From positions 1,766,653 through 1,830,652 of the forward strand of contig NZ_CP065425.1 in the NCBI RefSeq assembly GCF_016772275.1: a stretch of DNA of 64,000 nucleotides, in the 5' to 3' direction. The notes under the pieces are model-generated. The model was given only the letters and a program-made list of their open reading frames with translations, did no database searches and was not told the DNA's origin. The DNA is from Heyndrickxia vini (GTDB taxonomy: Bacteria; Bacillota; Bacilli; Bacillales; Bacillaceae_C). Below are positions 27,034 to 35,561 of this stretch, piece by piece (position 1 is the first letter of the stretch; each line of letters opens with the position of its first letter). Made by a program: the position numbers and the translations under genes.

Positions 27034-28086
27034 ATGACGTTTTTACATGCCTTAATATTATTGATGTTAAAAAAATTAAATGGCTCCCGAACGGTTTTTT
27101 CAATTTTCCATTTGTTAAAAGGCAAAAAGTCTTCTCAAACAATCCAAGATGCTCATTTATTTAAAATCGGACCATTTTTTCAAATGTACCCACCTTTACA
27201 AAGAAGTACATTTGATCGTTTTGTACAAGATCTAAATACTAAGGGATTAATTAAAGAAACAGAATTGAATAAATATATCGTCACGATTGATGGAGAAAAT
27301 GAACTGAAGGCTTATTTTCTTCATCGACCTATTCCACAATATTTTAATGGGTTACAATATCAAGATACTGCTATCGTTTTCTGGAAGCGACTAAATTTAT
27401 TAATTCAAGTTCTATCAAATGCTATTAATAATAAAAAAAAGTACTACCCAATCCAAAGTGATGCTGAGGTTCAAAGATGGGTTAAGACTTTCTTAAAGTC
27501 ACAAGTAATAAGCAAAGAACAACAAGCAAAACAAATTTACAATGAATTAACTGCCATATTATCAAAGAATCCACCCGAAGATCCTTTGTTTTTTATCATC
27601 CGTTTAACAGGTGAAAATCAGATTGGTATTACGTTGGACCAAGCTGCAAAACATTTCACACTTGATAAATATGATTATTGGTTTCGTTTTTTGTTATTAA
27701 TCCACTATATAATAGATACTTGTATAGGTAATAAAAATCAATATCCCATGCTGTATACGTTAATGTCGGATACATATCGAAATATACCTCTTACGAATTC
27801 AACAAACGAAACCTTTTTATTATTAAATAAGGGCTATAGCATCTCTGAAGTTGCAAAGAAACGGAAACTAAAGGAGAGTACGATTCAAGATCATATTGTT
27901 GAAATTGTGTTGAATAATTCTAATTTTGATATATCACAGTATGTAAGTAAAGAAATCGAACTAAAAATTATTAAAGTTTCCGAGAACATTTCACCAAAAA
28001 AATTGAAACCGATTAAGGAAACAGTCGGAGAGGTTACATATTTCCAAATTAGATTAGCTCTCGCAAAACAAGGGGAATGGGAATGA
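27034..28086 (+). CDS. ypbB: YpbB family protein with C-terminal helix-turn-helix
   Basis: A 350-residue protein always found directly before recS in Bacillus. The C-terminal part contains a helix-turn-helix-like segment (SISEVAKKRKLKESTIQDHIVEI), similar to the helicase-associated HTH_40 domain; the rest has no catalytic motif I can see. The AAAGGGG ribosome site is clear. Its stop overlaps the recS start (ATGA), so the two are translationally coupled and probably act together in DNA metabolism. That function is inference. Confidence 0.88.
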   Translation: MTFLHALILLMLKKLNGSRTVFSIFHLLKGKKSSQTIQDAHLFKIGPFFQMYPPLQRSTFDRFVQDLNTKGLIKETELNKYIVTIDGENELKAYFLHRPIPQYFNGLQYQDTAIVFWKRLNLLIQVLSNAINNKKKYYPIQSDAEVQRWVKTFLKSQVISKEQQAKQIYNELTAILSKNPPEDPLFFIIRLTGENQIGITLDQAAKHFTLDKYDYWFRFLLLIHYIIDTCIGNKNQYPMLYTLMSDTYRNIPLTNSTNETFLLLNKGYSISEVAKKRKLKESTIQDHIVEIVLNNSNFDISQYVSKEIELKIIKVSENISPKKLKPIKETVGEVTYFQIRLALAKQGEWE

Positions 28087-29543
28087 TAAGGAACTTATAC
28101 GATCACTTAAATAAACAGTTTGGATATGATATGTTTCGGATTGGACAAGAGGAAGTCATTACTTCGGTTATGGAAGGTAAGCATACATTAGCCGTTCTAC
28201 CAACCGGAACAGGGAAATCATTATGTTACCAACTTCCTGGCTATTTGCTTAAGGGCATTGTTATCATTGTATCCCCTTTACTTTCGCTTATGCAGGACCA
28301 AGTTGAACAGTTAAAAATAAATGGAGAAAAGAGAGTTACTGCATTAAATTCTTTCTTAGATCCGAGGGAACGTAACCAAATTATTCAAAATCTACAAAAT
28401 TACCGATTTATTTATACCTCTCCTGAAATGTTAACGAATAATGGCGTATTACAAAAACTGAAACAAATAGATATCTCGCTTTTTGTCGTTGATGAGGCCC
28501 ATTGTATCTCCCAATGGGGCCCTGATTTCAGACCTGATTATTTAAATTTGCGTACGATTCGATCAGAATTGAATAATCCAACGACCCTTGCCTTAACAGC
28601 TACAGCTACGGAAGATGTCAGGGCCGATATTATAGAACATCTAAATTTATATGATGTAAATCAATTAGTTTATTCTGTTGACCGTCCCAATATTGCTCTA
28701 GTTGTAGAAGAAGCGGCCAATTATAGTGATAAGGTTAAAAAATTATTACAATTTGTAAAACAACTACAAAAACCTGGAATTATTTATTTTTCCAGCAAAC
28801 GTTTAACAGAAGAAATGGCCGCTTTACTAAGAAATAATGGCATTGCTCAATCTGCTGCGTATCATGGAGGAATGGATAGGGAACAAAGAATCTTGATTCA
28901 ACAACAATTTTTACATAATCAACTACAAGTAATATGTGCAACAAGTGCATTTGGGATGGGAGTAAATAAAGAAAATATTCATTTTGTTATCCATTTTCAT
29001 ATGCCTTATCAATTGGATTCGTATTTACAAGAGATAGGAAGGGCAGGAAGGGATGGTAAAAAAAGCATTGCCATACTTTTATATTCACCGGGAGATGAGT
29101 TTCTACCATTACAAATCTTTGAGAATGAGTTGCCATCGGATTATCAGATTGAACAATTTTATTTATTAAATAACAATAGTAGTGATAAAGCATCATTGCT
29201 TAACTTAACAGAAATACAACTGCGGTTTTTAACCTATTATCAAAATAAGTATGATAAAAGTGAAGTGGAAAAACATGTTAAACGGATTCGTGATATGCGG
29301 ATTCAATATAAACAAAATAAATTAAACGAAATGATAAAATGGGTAAAATCAACGACATGTCGACGTGAGGGTATTTTGCATTACTTTCAGGAACAGAAGG
29401 TTAATAACGTAACTGATTGTTGTGATGTTTGTGGCGTGGATATCATTAATTATCAAACAGCCTTTCAAGACACTATTAGAAGTCAAAATGAAAATTGGCG
29501 ATTGATGTTGAAGAATTTATTAATAAGAGGCGATGAAGAATGA
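28083..29543 (+). CDS. recS: RecQ-family ATP-dependent DNA helicase RecS
   Basis: 3'-5' DNA helicase. The 486 residues have Walker A LPTGTGKSLCYQLP, motif II VVDEAHCISQW, motif III ALTATAT, and RecQ-specific motifs V and VI (FGMGVNKENI, EIGRAGRDGK). A short zinc-binding C-terminus (CRREGILHYF and CCDVC) follows; no HRDC domain is present, as in the short B. subtilis RecS (YpbC). AAGGGG is seven bases before the ATG at 28083, while an in-frame ATG at 28077 is too close to it. It overlaps ypbB and ypbD by four bases each. Confidence 0.95.
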   Translation: MIRNLYDHLNKQFGYDMFRIGQEEVITSVMEGKHTLAVLPTGTGKSLCYQLPGYLLKGIVIIVSPLLSLMQDQVEQLKINGEKRVTALNSFLDPRERNQIIQNLQNYRFIYTSPEMLTNNGVLQKLKQIDISLFVVDEAHCISQWGPDFRPDYLNLRTIRSELNNPTTLALTATATEDVRADIIEHLNLYDVNQLVYSVDRPNIALVVEEAANYSDKVKKLLQFVKQLQKPGIIYFSSKRLTEEMAALLRNNGIAQSAAYHGGMDREQRILIQQQFLHNQLQVICATSAFGMGVNKENIHFVIHFHMPYQLDSYLQEIGRAGRDGKKSIAILLYSPGDEFLPLQIFENELPSDYQIEQFYLLNNNSSDKASLLNLTEIQLRFLTYYQNKYDKSEVEKHVKRIRDMRIQYKQNKLNEMIKWVKSTTCRREGILHYFQEQKVNNVTDCCDVCGVDIINYQTAFQDTIRSQNENWRLMLKNLLIRGDEE

Positions 29544-30127
29544 AAAGAAATAAACAAGCTGAAATCATTAAACAGTTAACAAAAGAAGAATTATCTTTTC
29601 ATTTATATATCACGCAACTAATCCTAATAGTAATTTCAATTATATCGGCCTTCTTTTTATTTAAAAATTTTTCGGCATTTTTTAATTTATTTCAATTAGA
29701 TTCATCTATTTTTACACTTGGGCTAACAAATGGAATCATTATTGTTGTTTTAGATATTGTTTTTATGAAAATACTTCCAAATCATTATTATGATGATGGC
29801 GGAATTAATGAGAGTATCTTTAAGAATCGTTCGATTACAGAAATTGCCCTTTTAACTGCAGTCATTGCCATATGTGAAGAACTTCTATTTCGGGGTGTTA
29901 TACAGACACACTTTGGTTTAATTATTGCAAGTGTAATCTTTGCAATTGTCCATATTCGGTATTGGGGACATTGGTTTTTAATTTTTAATATTTTACTATT
30001 AAGCTTTTGGATGGGACTTGTTTATGAATGGTCCGATCACAATTTGTTGGTAACGATAATGATGCATTTTATAATAGATTTTATATTAGGATTAATCATT
30101 AAATACAGGAATAAAAACATGGAATAA
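29540..30127 (+). CDS. ypbD: CPBP-family intramembrane glutamic endopeptidase YpbD
   Basis: A 195-residue membrane protein of the Abi/CPBP (Rce1-like) family. The motifs are EELLFRGVIQ with the catalytic glutamate pair, FAIVHI with a conserved His, and the C-terminal HFIIDFILG. Hydrophobic segments lie at about 18-43, 55-77, 92-112 and onwards. The substrate is unknown. Starts in an ATGA overlap with recS, forming ypbB-recS-ypbD-ypbE. Confidence 0.9.
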   Translation: MKRNKQAEIIKQLTKEELSFHLYITQLILIVISIISAFFLFKNFSAFFNLFQLDSSIFTLGLTNGIIIVVLDIVFMKILPNHYYDDGGINESIFKNRSITEIALLTAVIAICEELLFRGVIQTHFGLIIASVIFAIVHIRYWGHWFLIFNILLLSFWMGLVYEWSDHNLLVTIMMHFIIDFILGLIIKYRNKNME

Positions 30128-30166
30128 GGGCTAAAAAGGGCTAATAAGGACTTGGTGGTGAAATGT

Positions 30167-30790
30167 ATGACGACAGATCCTTATCGAGATCAAGTTGAGA
30201 AATTAAGAAAAAGAATAGATAAAGTTACTATAGAAAATCAATCGGATTTGAAAAAATTGAATGAAGAGCAGTCTGAAATTTTACCTTCAAGAAGTGAAGT
30301 TCGACGCCAAAGAAGTCAATCGAAAAAGAAGAAAAGAAAGAAATTAAAGTTCCCTTTATTAAGGATATTATTAGTATTTTTTATATTACTGCCGATTGCA
30401 AGCTTATTATTCTATACGGATTTGTTAAAAAAGTCGCCTTTCCCGAGTTCGAAAGGACCAACTTCAGGTGTAGAGATTTCATATGAAACAAATGATTCTG
30501 TAACCAATACAAATTTACCCAAAGAAAATAAGGAAAATGACGATTCGGATTTACCTTCTGATAAACAAACAACTGATGAAAAGGGAAATATAGAAAACGA
30601 AAAGAATCAAAATAATCCAGACACGGATTCGAATATTGTCTATCATACTGTCCAAGCAAATGAATCGTTATATAGCATTGCGATGAAGTATTATCATACC
30701 GAAGAAGGAATTGAAATAATAAAACAATGGAACCACATAACGAATGACGGAATAATGGTCGGACAGGTATTACAGATTCATTTACCATAA
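30167..30790 (+). CDS. ypbE: LysM domain protein YpbE
   Basis: A 207-residue protein with a charged cytoplasmic N-terminus (about 1-65, rich in Lys and Arg), one membrane helix (about 66-85), a low-complexity hydrophilic linker rich in Asn, Asp and Lys, and a C-terminal LysM domain (YHTVQANESLYSIAMKYYH). It is likely to bind peptidoglycan from the membrane. The ATG at 30167 is preferred over the TTG at 30152. A strong terminator follows, ending the ypbB-E operon. Confidence 0.88.
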   Translation: MTTDPYRDQVEKLRKRIDKVTIENQSDLKKLNEEQSEILPSRSEVRRQRSQSKKKKRKKLKFPLLRILLVFFILLPIASLLFYTDLLKKSPFPSSKGPTSGVEISYETNDSVTNTNLPKENKENDDSDLPSDKQTTDEKGNIENEKNQNNPDTDSNIVYHTVQANESLYSIAMKYYHTEEGIEIIKQWNHITNDGIMVGQVLQIHLP

Positions 30791-30805
30791 TTAATAAGTA
30801 GAAAT

Positions 30806-30838
30806 AAAAAAAGATAGCATTTTTTGCTATCTTTTTTT
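30806..30838. terminator. Terminator after ypbE
   Basis: GATAGCA (30813-30819) and TGCTATC (30825-30831) with a flanking A-run and T-run. Confidence 0.88.
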
Positions 30839-30916
30839 CTATTTAATTAACATTACTTATTGTTTTTATGACATACATTATGGACTTGCTCATAAACTTT
30901 TAATGGGGGGATAGTT

Positions 30917-31369
30917 ATGGATTCATCAATTATATCTTTGAAACTTACTGATCAAGCAACAAAGCAAATGTTGCAAAATTTAGTCGATCGAAAGTTAAAA
31001 TTCGATAGACTTAAACAACGTCATATTTTTTTATTATGGGTTAGTGTTCTTTATAGTTTTACCTGTCTTTATTTTTTATACTACTTCATTTTAGAACCGT
31101 ACTCTTATTCATTTGCTGACATATTCTCTATTATCGTAGGTGAAAATAATCATCTATTCTTTCTATTCATTGCAATAGGAACATTCGGGGCAACAAAAGT
31201 ATTATATGAAAAAAAGGAAAAGGCGGAAAAGGAGTACCATGATTTACGTTGTGAAATTATTGATCGCAGTAAGGATTTATGGAAAAATGAAGCTTGGAAT
31301 TCTAGGAATAGTGTATTTGAAATGATGAAAGAAAAATATAATATAAATCTATACCATGAGAGTAAATAA
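30917..31369 (+). CDS. ypbF: YpbF (DUF2663) membrane protein
   Basis: A 150-residue protein of unknown function with two membrane helices (about 38-60 and 78-96) and a charged C-terminal tail. Position after ypbE and size match B. subtilis YpbF. The ribosome site is GGGGGG. It converges with cotJC with only six bases between stop codons and no terminator. Confidence 0.85.
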   Translation: MDSSIISLKLTDQATKQMLQNLVDRKLKFDRLKQRHIFLLWVSVLYSFTCLYFLYYFILEPYSYSFADIFSIIVGENNHLFFLFIAIGTFGATKVLYEKKEKAEKEYHDLRCEIIDRSKDLWKNEAWNSRNSVFEMMKEKYNINLYHESK

Positions 31370-31375
31370 ACGATA

Positions 31376-31945
31376 TTAAAAAACTCTCTTTTTCCCTCTT
31401 TCTTCCTTAAGGATTTCTACTGCCTCTCTGAATCGCAGGGAATGGACAATTTCACGTTCTCTAAGAAATCTTAAACTATCATTAATATCTGGATCGTCGC
31501 TCATATTAATAATCCATTGATAGGTTGCCCTTGCTTTCTCTTCGGCTGCGATATCTTCATATAAGTCTGCAATGGGGTCACCTTTAGCTTGAATATAAGT
31601 TGCAGTCCATGGAACACCACCGGCATTTTCGTAGTAAAGTGCTTTATCATGATTGGCATAATGTGCGCCAAGACCAGCTTCTTTCATTTGATCTGGCGTT
31701 GCATCTTTTGTAAGCTTATACACCATTGTTGCAATCATTTCTAAGTGTGCGAACTCCTCGGTGCCAATATCGGTTAATAAACCGATGACCTTATCGGGTA
31801 TTGTATACCTTTGATTTAAGTAACGGAGTGCAGCAGCTAACTCACCATCAGCTCCTCCGTATTGTTCAATTAAAAATTTTGCAAGCATTGGATTACATTT
31901 GCTCACCTTTACAGGATACTGGAGTTTTTTTTCGTATACCCACAT
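31376..31945 (-). CDS. cotJC: Spore coat protein CotJC, manganese-catalase-like
   Basis: A 189-residue ferritin-like protein of the Mn-catalase family incorporated in the spore coat. The metal-ligand helices are visible: GADGELAAALRYLNQRYT, GTEEFAHLEMIATMV, EDIAAEEKARATYQ and REREIVHSLRFREAVEI. An in-frame TTG at 31951 is better spaced from AAGGAG (six bases) than the ATG at 31945 (twelve), but the ATG gives the family start MWVYEKKLQYPV. Third gene of cotJABC, which in B. subtilis lies at a different locus. Confidence 0.94.
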   Translation of the reverse strand: MWVYEKKLQYPVKVSKCNPMLAKFLIEQYGGADGELAAALRYLNQRYTIPDKVIGLLTDIGTEEFAHLEMIATMVYKLTKDATPDQMKEAGLGAHYANHDKALYYENAGGVPWTATYIQAKGDPIADLYEDIAAEEKARATYQWIINMSDDPDINDSLRFLREREIVHSLRFREAVEILKEERGKKRVF

Positions 31946-31973
31946 TAGCAAAATTCACTCCTTAAAAATTTTT

Positions 31974-32237
31974 TTATACTTGCCATGGCCATGGAGCATT
32001 TTTCCAATCCCAAGGAGCTAGTGAATAACTATAACCGAAACTCGTTAATGCACCGAACTGTTTTTCGAACTCTTTTTTTGCTTTCTTTCGTTGTTGAATA
32101 AATAAATTGTATTGTTGAATAGCATCCTGGTCACCTGGATGTGTATCCAAATATAATGTTAGTTCGACAATTACAAAATCTAGAACCTGTAGTTCTTCAA
32201 GCATCTGGTAATATTCAGGAGGTACTGGCTTTGGCAC
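31974..32237 (-). CDS. cotJB: Spore coat protein CotJB
   Basis: An 87-residue coat protein with the family features PPEYYQMLEELQVLDFVIVE, LTLYLDTHPGD and a tryptophan-rich end (APWDWKNAPWPWQV). The GTG at 32237 has AAAGGAG upstream and gives the usual length; a longer frame reaching 32285 has no such support. It lies seven bases after cotJA and 28 before cotJC. Confidence 0.9.
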   Translation of the reverse strand: MPKPVPPEYYQMLEELQVLDFVIVELTLYLDTHPGDQDAIQQYNLFIQQRKKAKKEFEKQFGALTSFGYSYSLAPWDWKNAPWPWQV

Positions 32238-32244
32238 TTTTCTT

Positions 32245-32463
32245 TCACTCCTTTGCTCTTTCGTATGGACTAAAATATGGATCATATAAAGGCTTCCATA
32301 ATGTTCCTTTTCTTAATGCTTCTTGAGGTGTGAATTGCGGTAAATTGGGTGGTTGAAAATCAATATATAAATTAGGCGGTGTTGAAAAAGTTTTCACCTT
32401 AATTGGGGGACACGGGTCAAATGGACTGATGTAAGGTTTATAGCTTTTATAAAACGTAGGCAT
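32245..32463 (-). CDS. cotJA: Spore coat protein CotJA
   Basis: A 72-residue proline- and tyrosine-rich coat protein (SPFDPCPPIKVKTFSTPPNL, PQFTPQEALRKGTLW). The ATG at 32463 follows AGGAGGGAG closely; an ATG at 32490 lies upstream of that ribosome site and is rejected. First gene of cotJABC, a sigma-E operon in B. subtilis. I could not find a convincing sigma-E promoter in the 184 bases before it. Confidence 0.9.
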   Translation of the reverse strand: MPTFYKSYKPYISPFDPCPPIKVKTFSTPPNLYIDFQPPNLPQFTPQEALRKGTLWKPLYDPYFSPYERAKE

Positions 32464-32647
32464 ATTTCTCCCTCCTAAATTTGTCATCATTTAATTTTAT
32501 GGAATAATATTGTCCATCATGTCTATAATCCAATTAATAAAAATGTTATTGTATTATTAATCAAAAAAATATAATATTTTAAAGGGTATTTTTCGAAATA
32601 TGTTGAAATATAGATTCATGGTGGATTAATTTAATGAGGTGATGAAT

Positions 32648-33280
32648 GTGTTTGCGAAAAATATAATGATTCCTAAGGCTCGCTGTTTTTATGTGAATGC
32701 AGAGGATACTGTCGATCACGCGCTACAGATGTTAAGGTCTAAAAAAGTGGATGGATTGCCAGTTTTAAGTGGAGATGAGTATGTTGGAATGATTACTCAC
32801 TACCATATTTATAAAAACTTTTTTAACTCCGAAATGCAAAAGGATGAATTTTTAAAAACAAAAAAAGTAAGCGAAATAGCAACACACCAAGAAATATATT
32901 TTCAAGGGACAGAAATCTTTGAAAATACATTAGTCGAGTTAAAGGACTTTCCTCTATTTGCGGTAGTTGATGAGGAGAGAAAATTTTTAGGTGTCGTTAC
33001 TCGATTTGATGTCATTGAGCAATTCCAAAGTGCGTTTGGAATTAAACGTCCAGGTATTCGAATAGCTTTTAGCTCTGTCGAAGTGGAAGGACGTATAGCA
33101 AGATTAGCAAATATTATTCAACAATATCACGAGTCCGTAATCTCACTTGTTACTTTTGATGAAACAGATAAATTGGTAAGACGAATTATTTTAAAAATTG
33201 AAAAGCGTGATAATGTTGACAAATTTATCAACACTTTGGAAGACTCTGGTTTCCGTGTTTTAAACATTACTGAAGACTAA
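32648..33280 (+). CDS. Tandem CBS-domain protein (AcuB-like)
   Basis: A 210-residue protein with two CBS motifs (about 8-60: IMIPKARCFYVNAEDTV and VDGLPVLSGDEYVGMITHYH; about 70-130: FPLFAVVDEERKFLGVVTRFDV) followed by an ACT-like C-terminal region (about 140-210). CBS pairs bind adenine nucleotides and regulate partner proteins; no partner is evident. The GTG at 32648 is eight bases from GAGG and is chosen over the ATG at 32642. It is not adjacent to acuA or acuC, so the acu name is not used. Confidence 0.75.
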   Translation: MFAKNIMIPKARCFYVNAEDTVDHALQMLRSKKVDGLPVLSGDEYVGMITHYHIYKNFFNSEMQKDEFLKTKKVSEIATHQEIYFQGTEIFENTLVELKDFPLFAVVDEERKFLGVVTRFDVIEQFQSAFGIKRPGIRIAFSSVEVEGRIARLANIIQQYHESVISLVTFDETDKLVRRIILKIEKRDNVDKFINTLEDSGFRVLNITED

Positions 33281-33293
33281 TAAAAAAGTTATT

Positions 33294-33326
33294 TCCTCCT
33301 TATACAATTGATAGGGAGGATTTTTT
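33294..33326 (+). terminator. Terminator after the CBS gene
   Basis: TCCTCCTTAT (33294-33303) and ATAGGGAGGA (33311-33320) pair, with one G-U, followed by six T. Confidence 0.85.
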
Positions 33327-33411
33327 ATCGATACGTCCTTCATTTTTAAATGAACCCTTCTTTTTCGCTTACATAGTATGGTGTTAGAAGCCATATCAGG
33401 GGGCGGATTTA

Positions 33412-33963
33412 ATGAAATTAGAGCGAATATCTCAAAATAAAATTAAGTATTCGATTACTTTCGAAGAGCTTTTAGATAAAGGATTGCATGAAGAAGAATT
33501 CGAATCATTTATATGGTATGAATTATTTGATGAAATGGTGGAAATTGCCAAACAGAAATATCATTGTGATATACCCGATACGATCTCAATTGAAATCTTT
33601 TCACTAAATTCTAGCGAAATCGTTTTAATATTAACTATGGACGAACTTTCCGTTCAAGAGGAAAACCTGTCACCTCCAGTTCTTTCGACCAAAAGTAGTT
33701 ATTCGACTTTTATTTTTGAATCATTCGAAGATGTTATCACATTGGCGATTTGTCTTGAAAATCTGCAAATACAGACTAAAAGTAAATTAATTTTATTTGA
33801 AGATCAATATTATTTGATTCTACCGTCTCAACAACCTGTTTCAAGCATTTGTGAGGAATACGGAAAAAAGACAAATCTGTCAGTTCATATGCTTGAGGAG
33901 TATGGAACGATTATTATTGATAATAATGCCTTAAAAATACTTACAAATTATTTTGGAAGATAA
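33412..33963 (+). CDS. mecB: MecA-family adaptor protein MecB (YpbH)
   Basis: A 183-residue paralogue of the ClpC adaptor MecA. It shows the family N-terminus MKLERISQNKIKYSIT, an acidic middle, and the C-terminal ClpC-binding domain starting near YSTFIFESFEDVI. In B. subtilis YpbH binds ClpC and influences competence and sporulation. The position before gudB is the same as there. GGGGGCGG precedes the ATG. Confidence 0.88.
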   Translation: MKLERISQNKIKYSITFEELLDKGLHEEEFESFIWYELFDEMVEIAKQKYHCDIPDTISIEIFSLNSSEIVLILTMDELSVQEENLSPPVLSTKSSYSTFIFESFEDVITLAICLENLQIQTKSKLILFEDQYYLILPSQQPVSSICEEYGKKTNLSVHMLEEYGTIIIDNNALKILTNYFGR

Positions 33964-33975
33964 AATTTGGAAAAG

Positions 33976-34013
33976 AATGACCTGAACAAATTATTTTTGT
34001 TCAGGTCATTTCT
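33976..34013 (+). terminator. Hairpin after mecB
   Basis: AATGACCTGAACAAA (33976-33990) and TTTGTTCAGGTCATT (33996-34010) form a perfect 15-base stem; the following T-run is short. Confidence 0.75.
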
Positions 34014-34092
34014 ATGAATTAATAAAATTCTTAATCAATTTCAAAAAGTTTGAGAGCGTTTACAAAAATTCTAAAAAGTATCCTATTTTATC

Positions 34093-34120
34093 TTGCATAA
34101 ATACAGTAAAGGTGTATACT
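34093..34120 (+). promoter_or_regulatory. Sigma-A promoter of gudB
   Basis: TTGCAT (34093-34098), a 16-base spacer and TATACT (34115-34120) lie 55 bases before the gudB start. Confidence 0.6.
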
Positions 34121-34174
34121 ATGTCTGAAAGCATGATTACTTAATACCGAGTGGTTTTTAGGAGGTTTGCAACA

Positions 34175-35452
34175 ATGGCAGCCGAGACGGGTGCAGATAA
34201 TCAAGTATTAGAAGAGAAACATGATGTATTAAAGTCTACACAAACAGTAATTCACAAGGCACTTGAAAAATTAGGTTACCCTGAAGAAGTGTATGAATTA
34301 TTAAAAGAACCAATGCGTTTATTAACAGTGAAAATTCCTGTTCGTATGGATGATGGTTCAATCAAAATCTTTACAGGTTACCGCGCACAACACAATGATG
34401 CTGTTGGGCCAACAAAAGGGGGAATACGATTCCATCCTAATGTAACTGAAAAAGAGGTAAAAGCTTTATCAATATGGATGACATTAAAATGTGGTATTGT
34501 TAACTTGCCGTATGGCGGTGGAAAAGGCGGAATTATTTGTGATCCTCGTGAAATGTCGTTTCGTGAGCTAGAGGCTTTAAGCCGCGGTTATGTTCGCGCA
34601 ATAAGCCAAATCGTAGGTCCTACGAAAGACATTCCGGCTCCGGACGTATTTACTAACTCGCAAATAATGGCATGGATGATGGACGAATATAGCCGATTAC
34701 GTGAAAACGATTCTCCTGGATTTATTACTGGTAAACCACTAGTGTTGGGCGGTTCCCATGGTCGTGAAACTGCAACTGCTAAAGGTGTTACTATATGTAT
34801 TCGTGAAGCGGCTAAAAAGCGCGGGATTAACCTTGAAGGCGCAAGAGTAGTTGTTCAAGGATTTGGTAATGCCGGAAGCTTTTTATCTAAATTTATGCAT
34901 GACGCAGGTGCTAAAGTAATTGGGATCTCCGATGCTTATGGTGCATTATATGATCCGAATGGTTTAGACATCGATTATTTACTAGACCGCCGCGATAGTT
35001 TCGGTACAGTTACAAAACTGTTTGACAATACCATTTCAAATAAAGAATTACTTGAATTAGATTGTGATATTTTAGTACCAGCTGCAATCGAAAACCAAAT
35101 TACAGAAGAAAATGCGCATAATATTCGTGCACAAATCGTTGTAGAGGCTGCAAATGGCCCAACAACTTTAGAAGCTACACAAATATTAACAGAACGTGGT
35201 ATTCTCCTAGTACCAGATGTTTTGGCTTCTGCTGGCGGGGTTACAGTATCTTATTTCGAATGGGTACAAAATAACCAAGGATATTATTGGACAGAAGAAG
35301 AAATAGACGAAAAACTTGAAAAGGTTTTAGTGCATTCTTTTGAAAATGTTTATAACACGGCTGAAACAAGAAGAGTGGATATGAGACTAGCTGCCTATAT
35401 GGTAGGGGTTAGAAAATCTGCTGAAGCTTCTCGTTTCAGAGGTTGGATTTAG
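34175..35452 (+). CDS. gudB: NAD-type glutamate dehydrogenase GudB, intact
   Basis: Converts glutamate to 2-oxoglutarate and ammonia, mainly catabolic. The 425 residues show the substrate motif QHNDAVGPTKGGIRFHP, catalytic region LPYGGGKGGI (Lys117), the dinucleotide fold VVQGFGNAGSF and the ASAGGVTVSYFEW stretch. The region EKEVKALSIWM has a single VKA (residues 95-97). The inactive gudB of B. subtilis 168 carries a nine-base duplication there, so this gene should be functional. The ATG at 34175 follows GGAGG. Confidence 0.95.
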   Translation: MAAETGADNQVLEEKHDVLKSTQTVIHKALEKLGYPEEVYELLKEPMRLLTVKIPVRMDDGSIKIFTGYRAQHNDAVGPTKGGIRFHPNVTEKEVKALSIWMTLKCGIVNLPYGGGKGGIICDPREMSFRELEALSRGYVRAISQIVGPTKDIPAPDVFTNSQIMAWMMDEYSRLRENDSPGFITGKPLVLGGSHGRETATAKGVTICIREAAKKRGINLEGARVVVQGFGNAGSFLSKFMHDAGAKVIGISDAYGALYDPNGLDIDYLLDRRDSFGTVTKLFDNTISNKELLELDCDILVPAAIENQITEENAHNIRAQIVVEAANGPTTLEATQILTERGILLVPDVLASAGGVTVSYFEWVQNNQGYYWTEEEIDEKLEKVLVHSFENVYNTAETRRVDMRLAAYMVGVRKSAEASRFRGWI

Positions 35453-35473
35453 CACTTATATTGCAGCAAACAT

Positions 35474-35508
35474 AAAAATCTCCTATCATTATAGATGGGA
35501 GATTTTTT
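35474..35508 (+). terminator. Terminator after gudB
   Basis: AAAAATCTCCTATC (35474-35487) and GATGGGAGATTTTT (35494-35507) pair, with one G-U, ending in T. Confidence 0.9.
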
Positions 35509-35561
35509 GTATATGAACTTTACTGGAAACATTATTCAAAAGGAATTAAGAGGTGGCAACA

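Noticed and set aside
30381-30788. 135-codon minus-strand frame opposite ypbE
   Set aside because: ypbE has a clear LysM domain, membrane helix and operon context; the antisense frame lacks start signals and motifs.
32464-32647. Sigma-E promoter of cotJABC
   Set aside because: CATAAAAT occurs on the minus strand near 32500, but the segment at the proper -35 distance matches the consensus poorly, so no promoter is reported.
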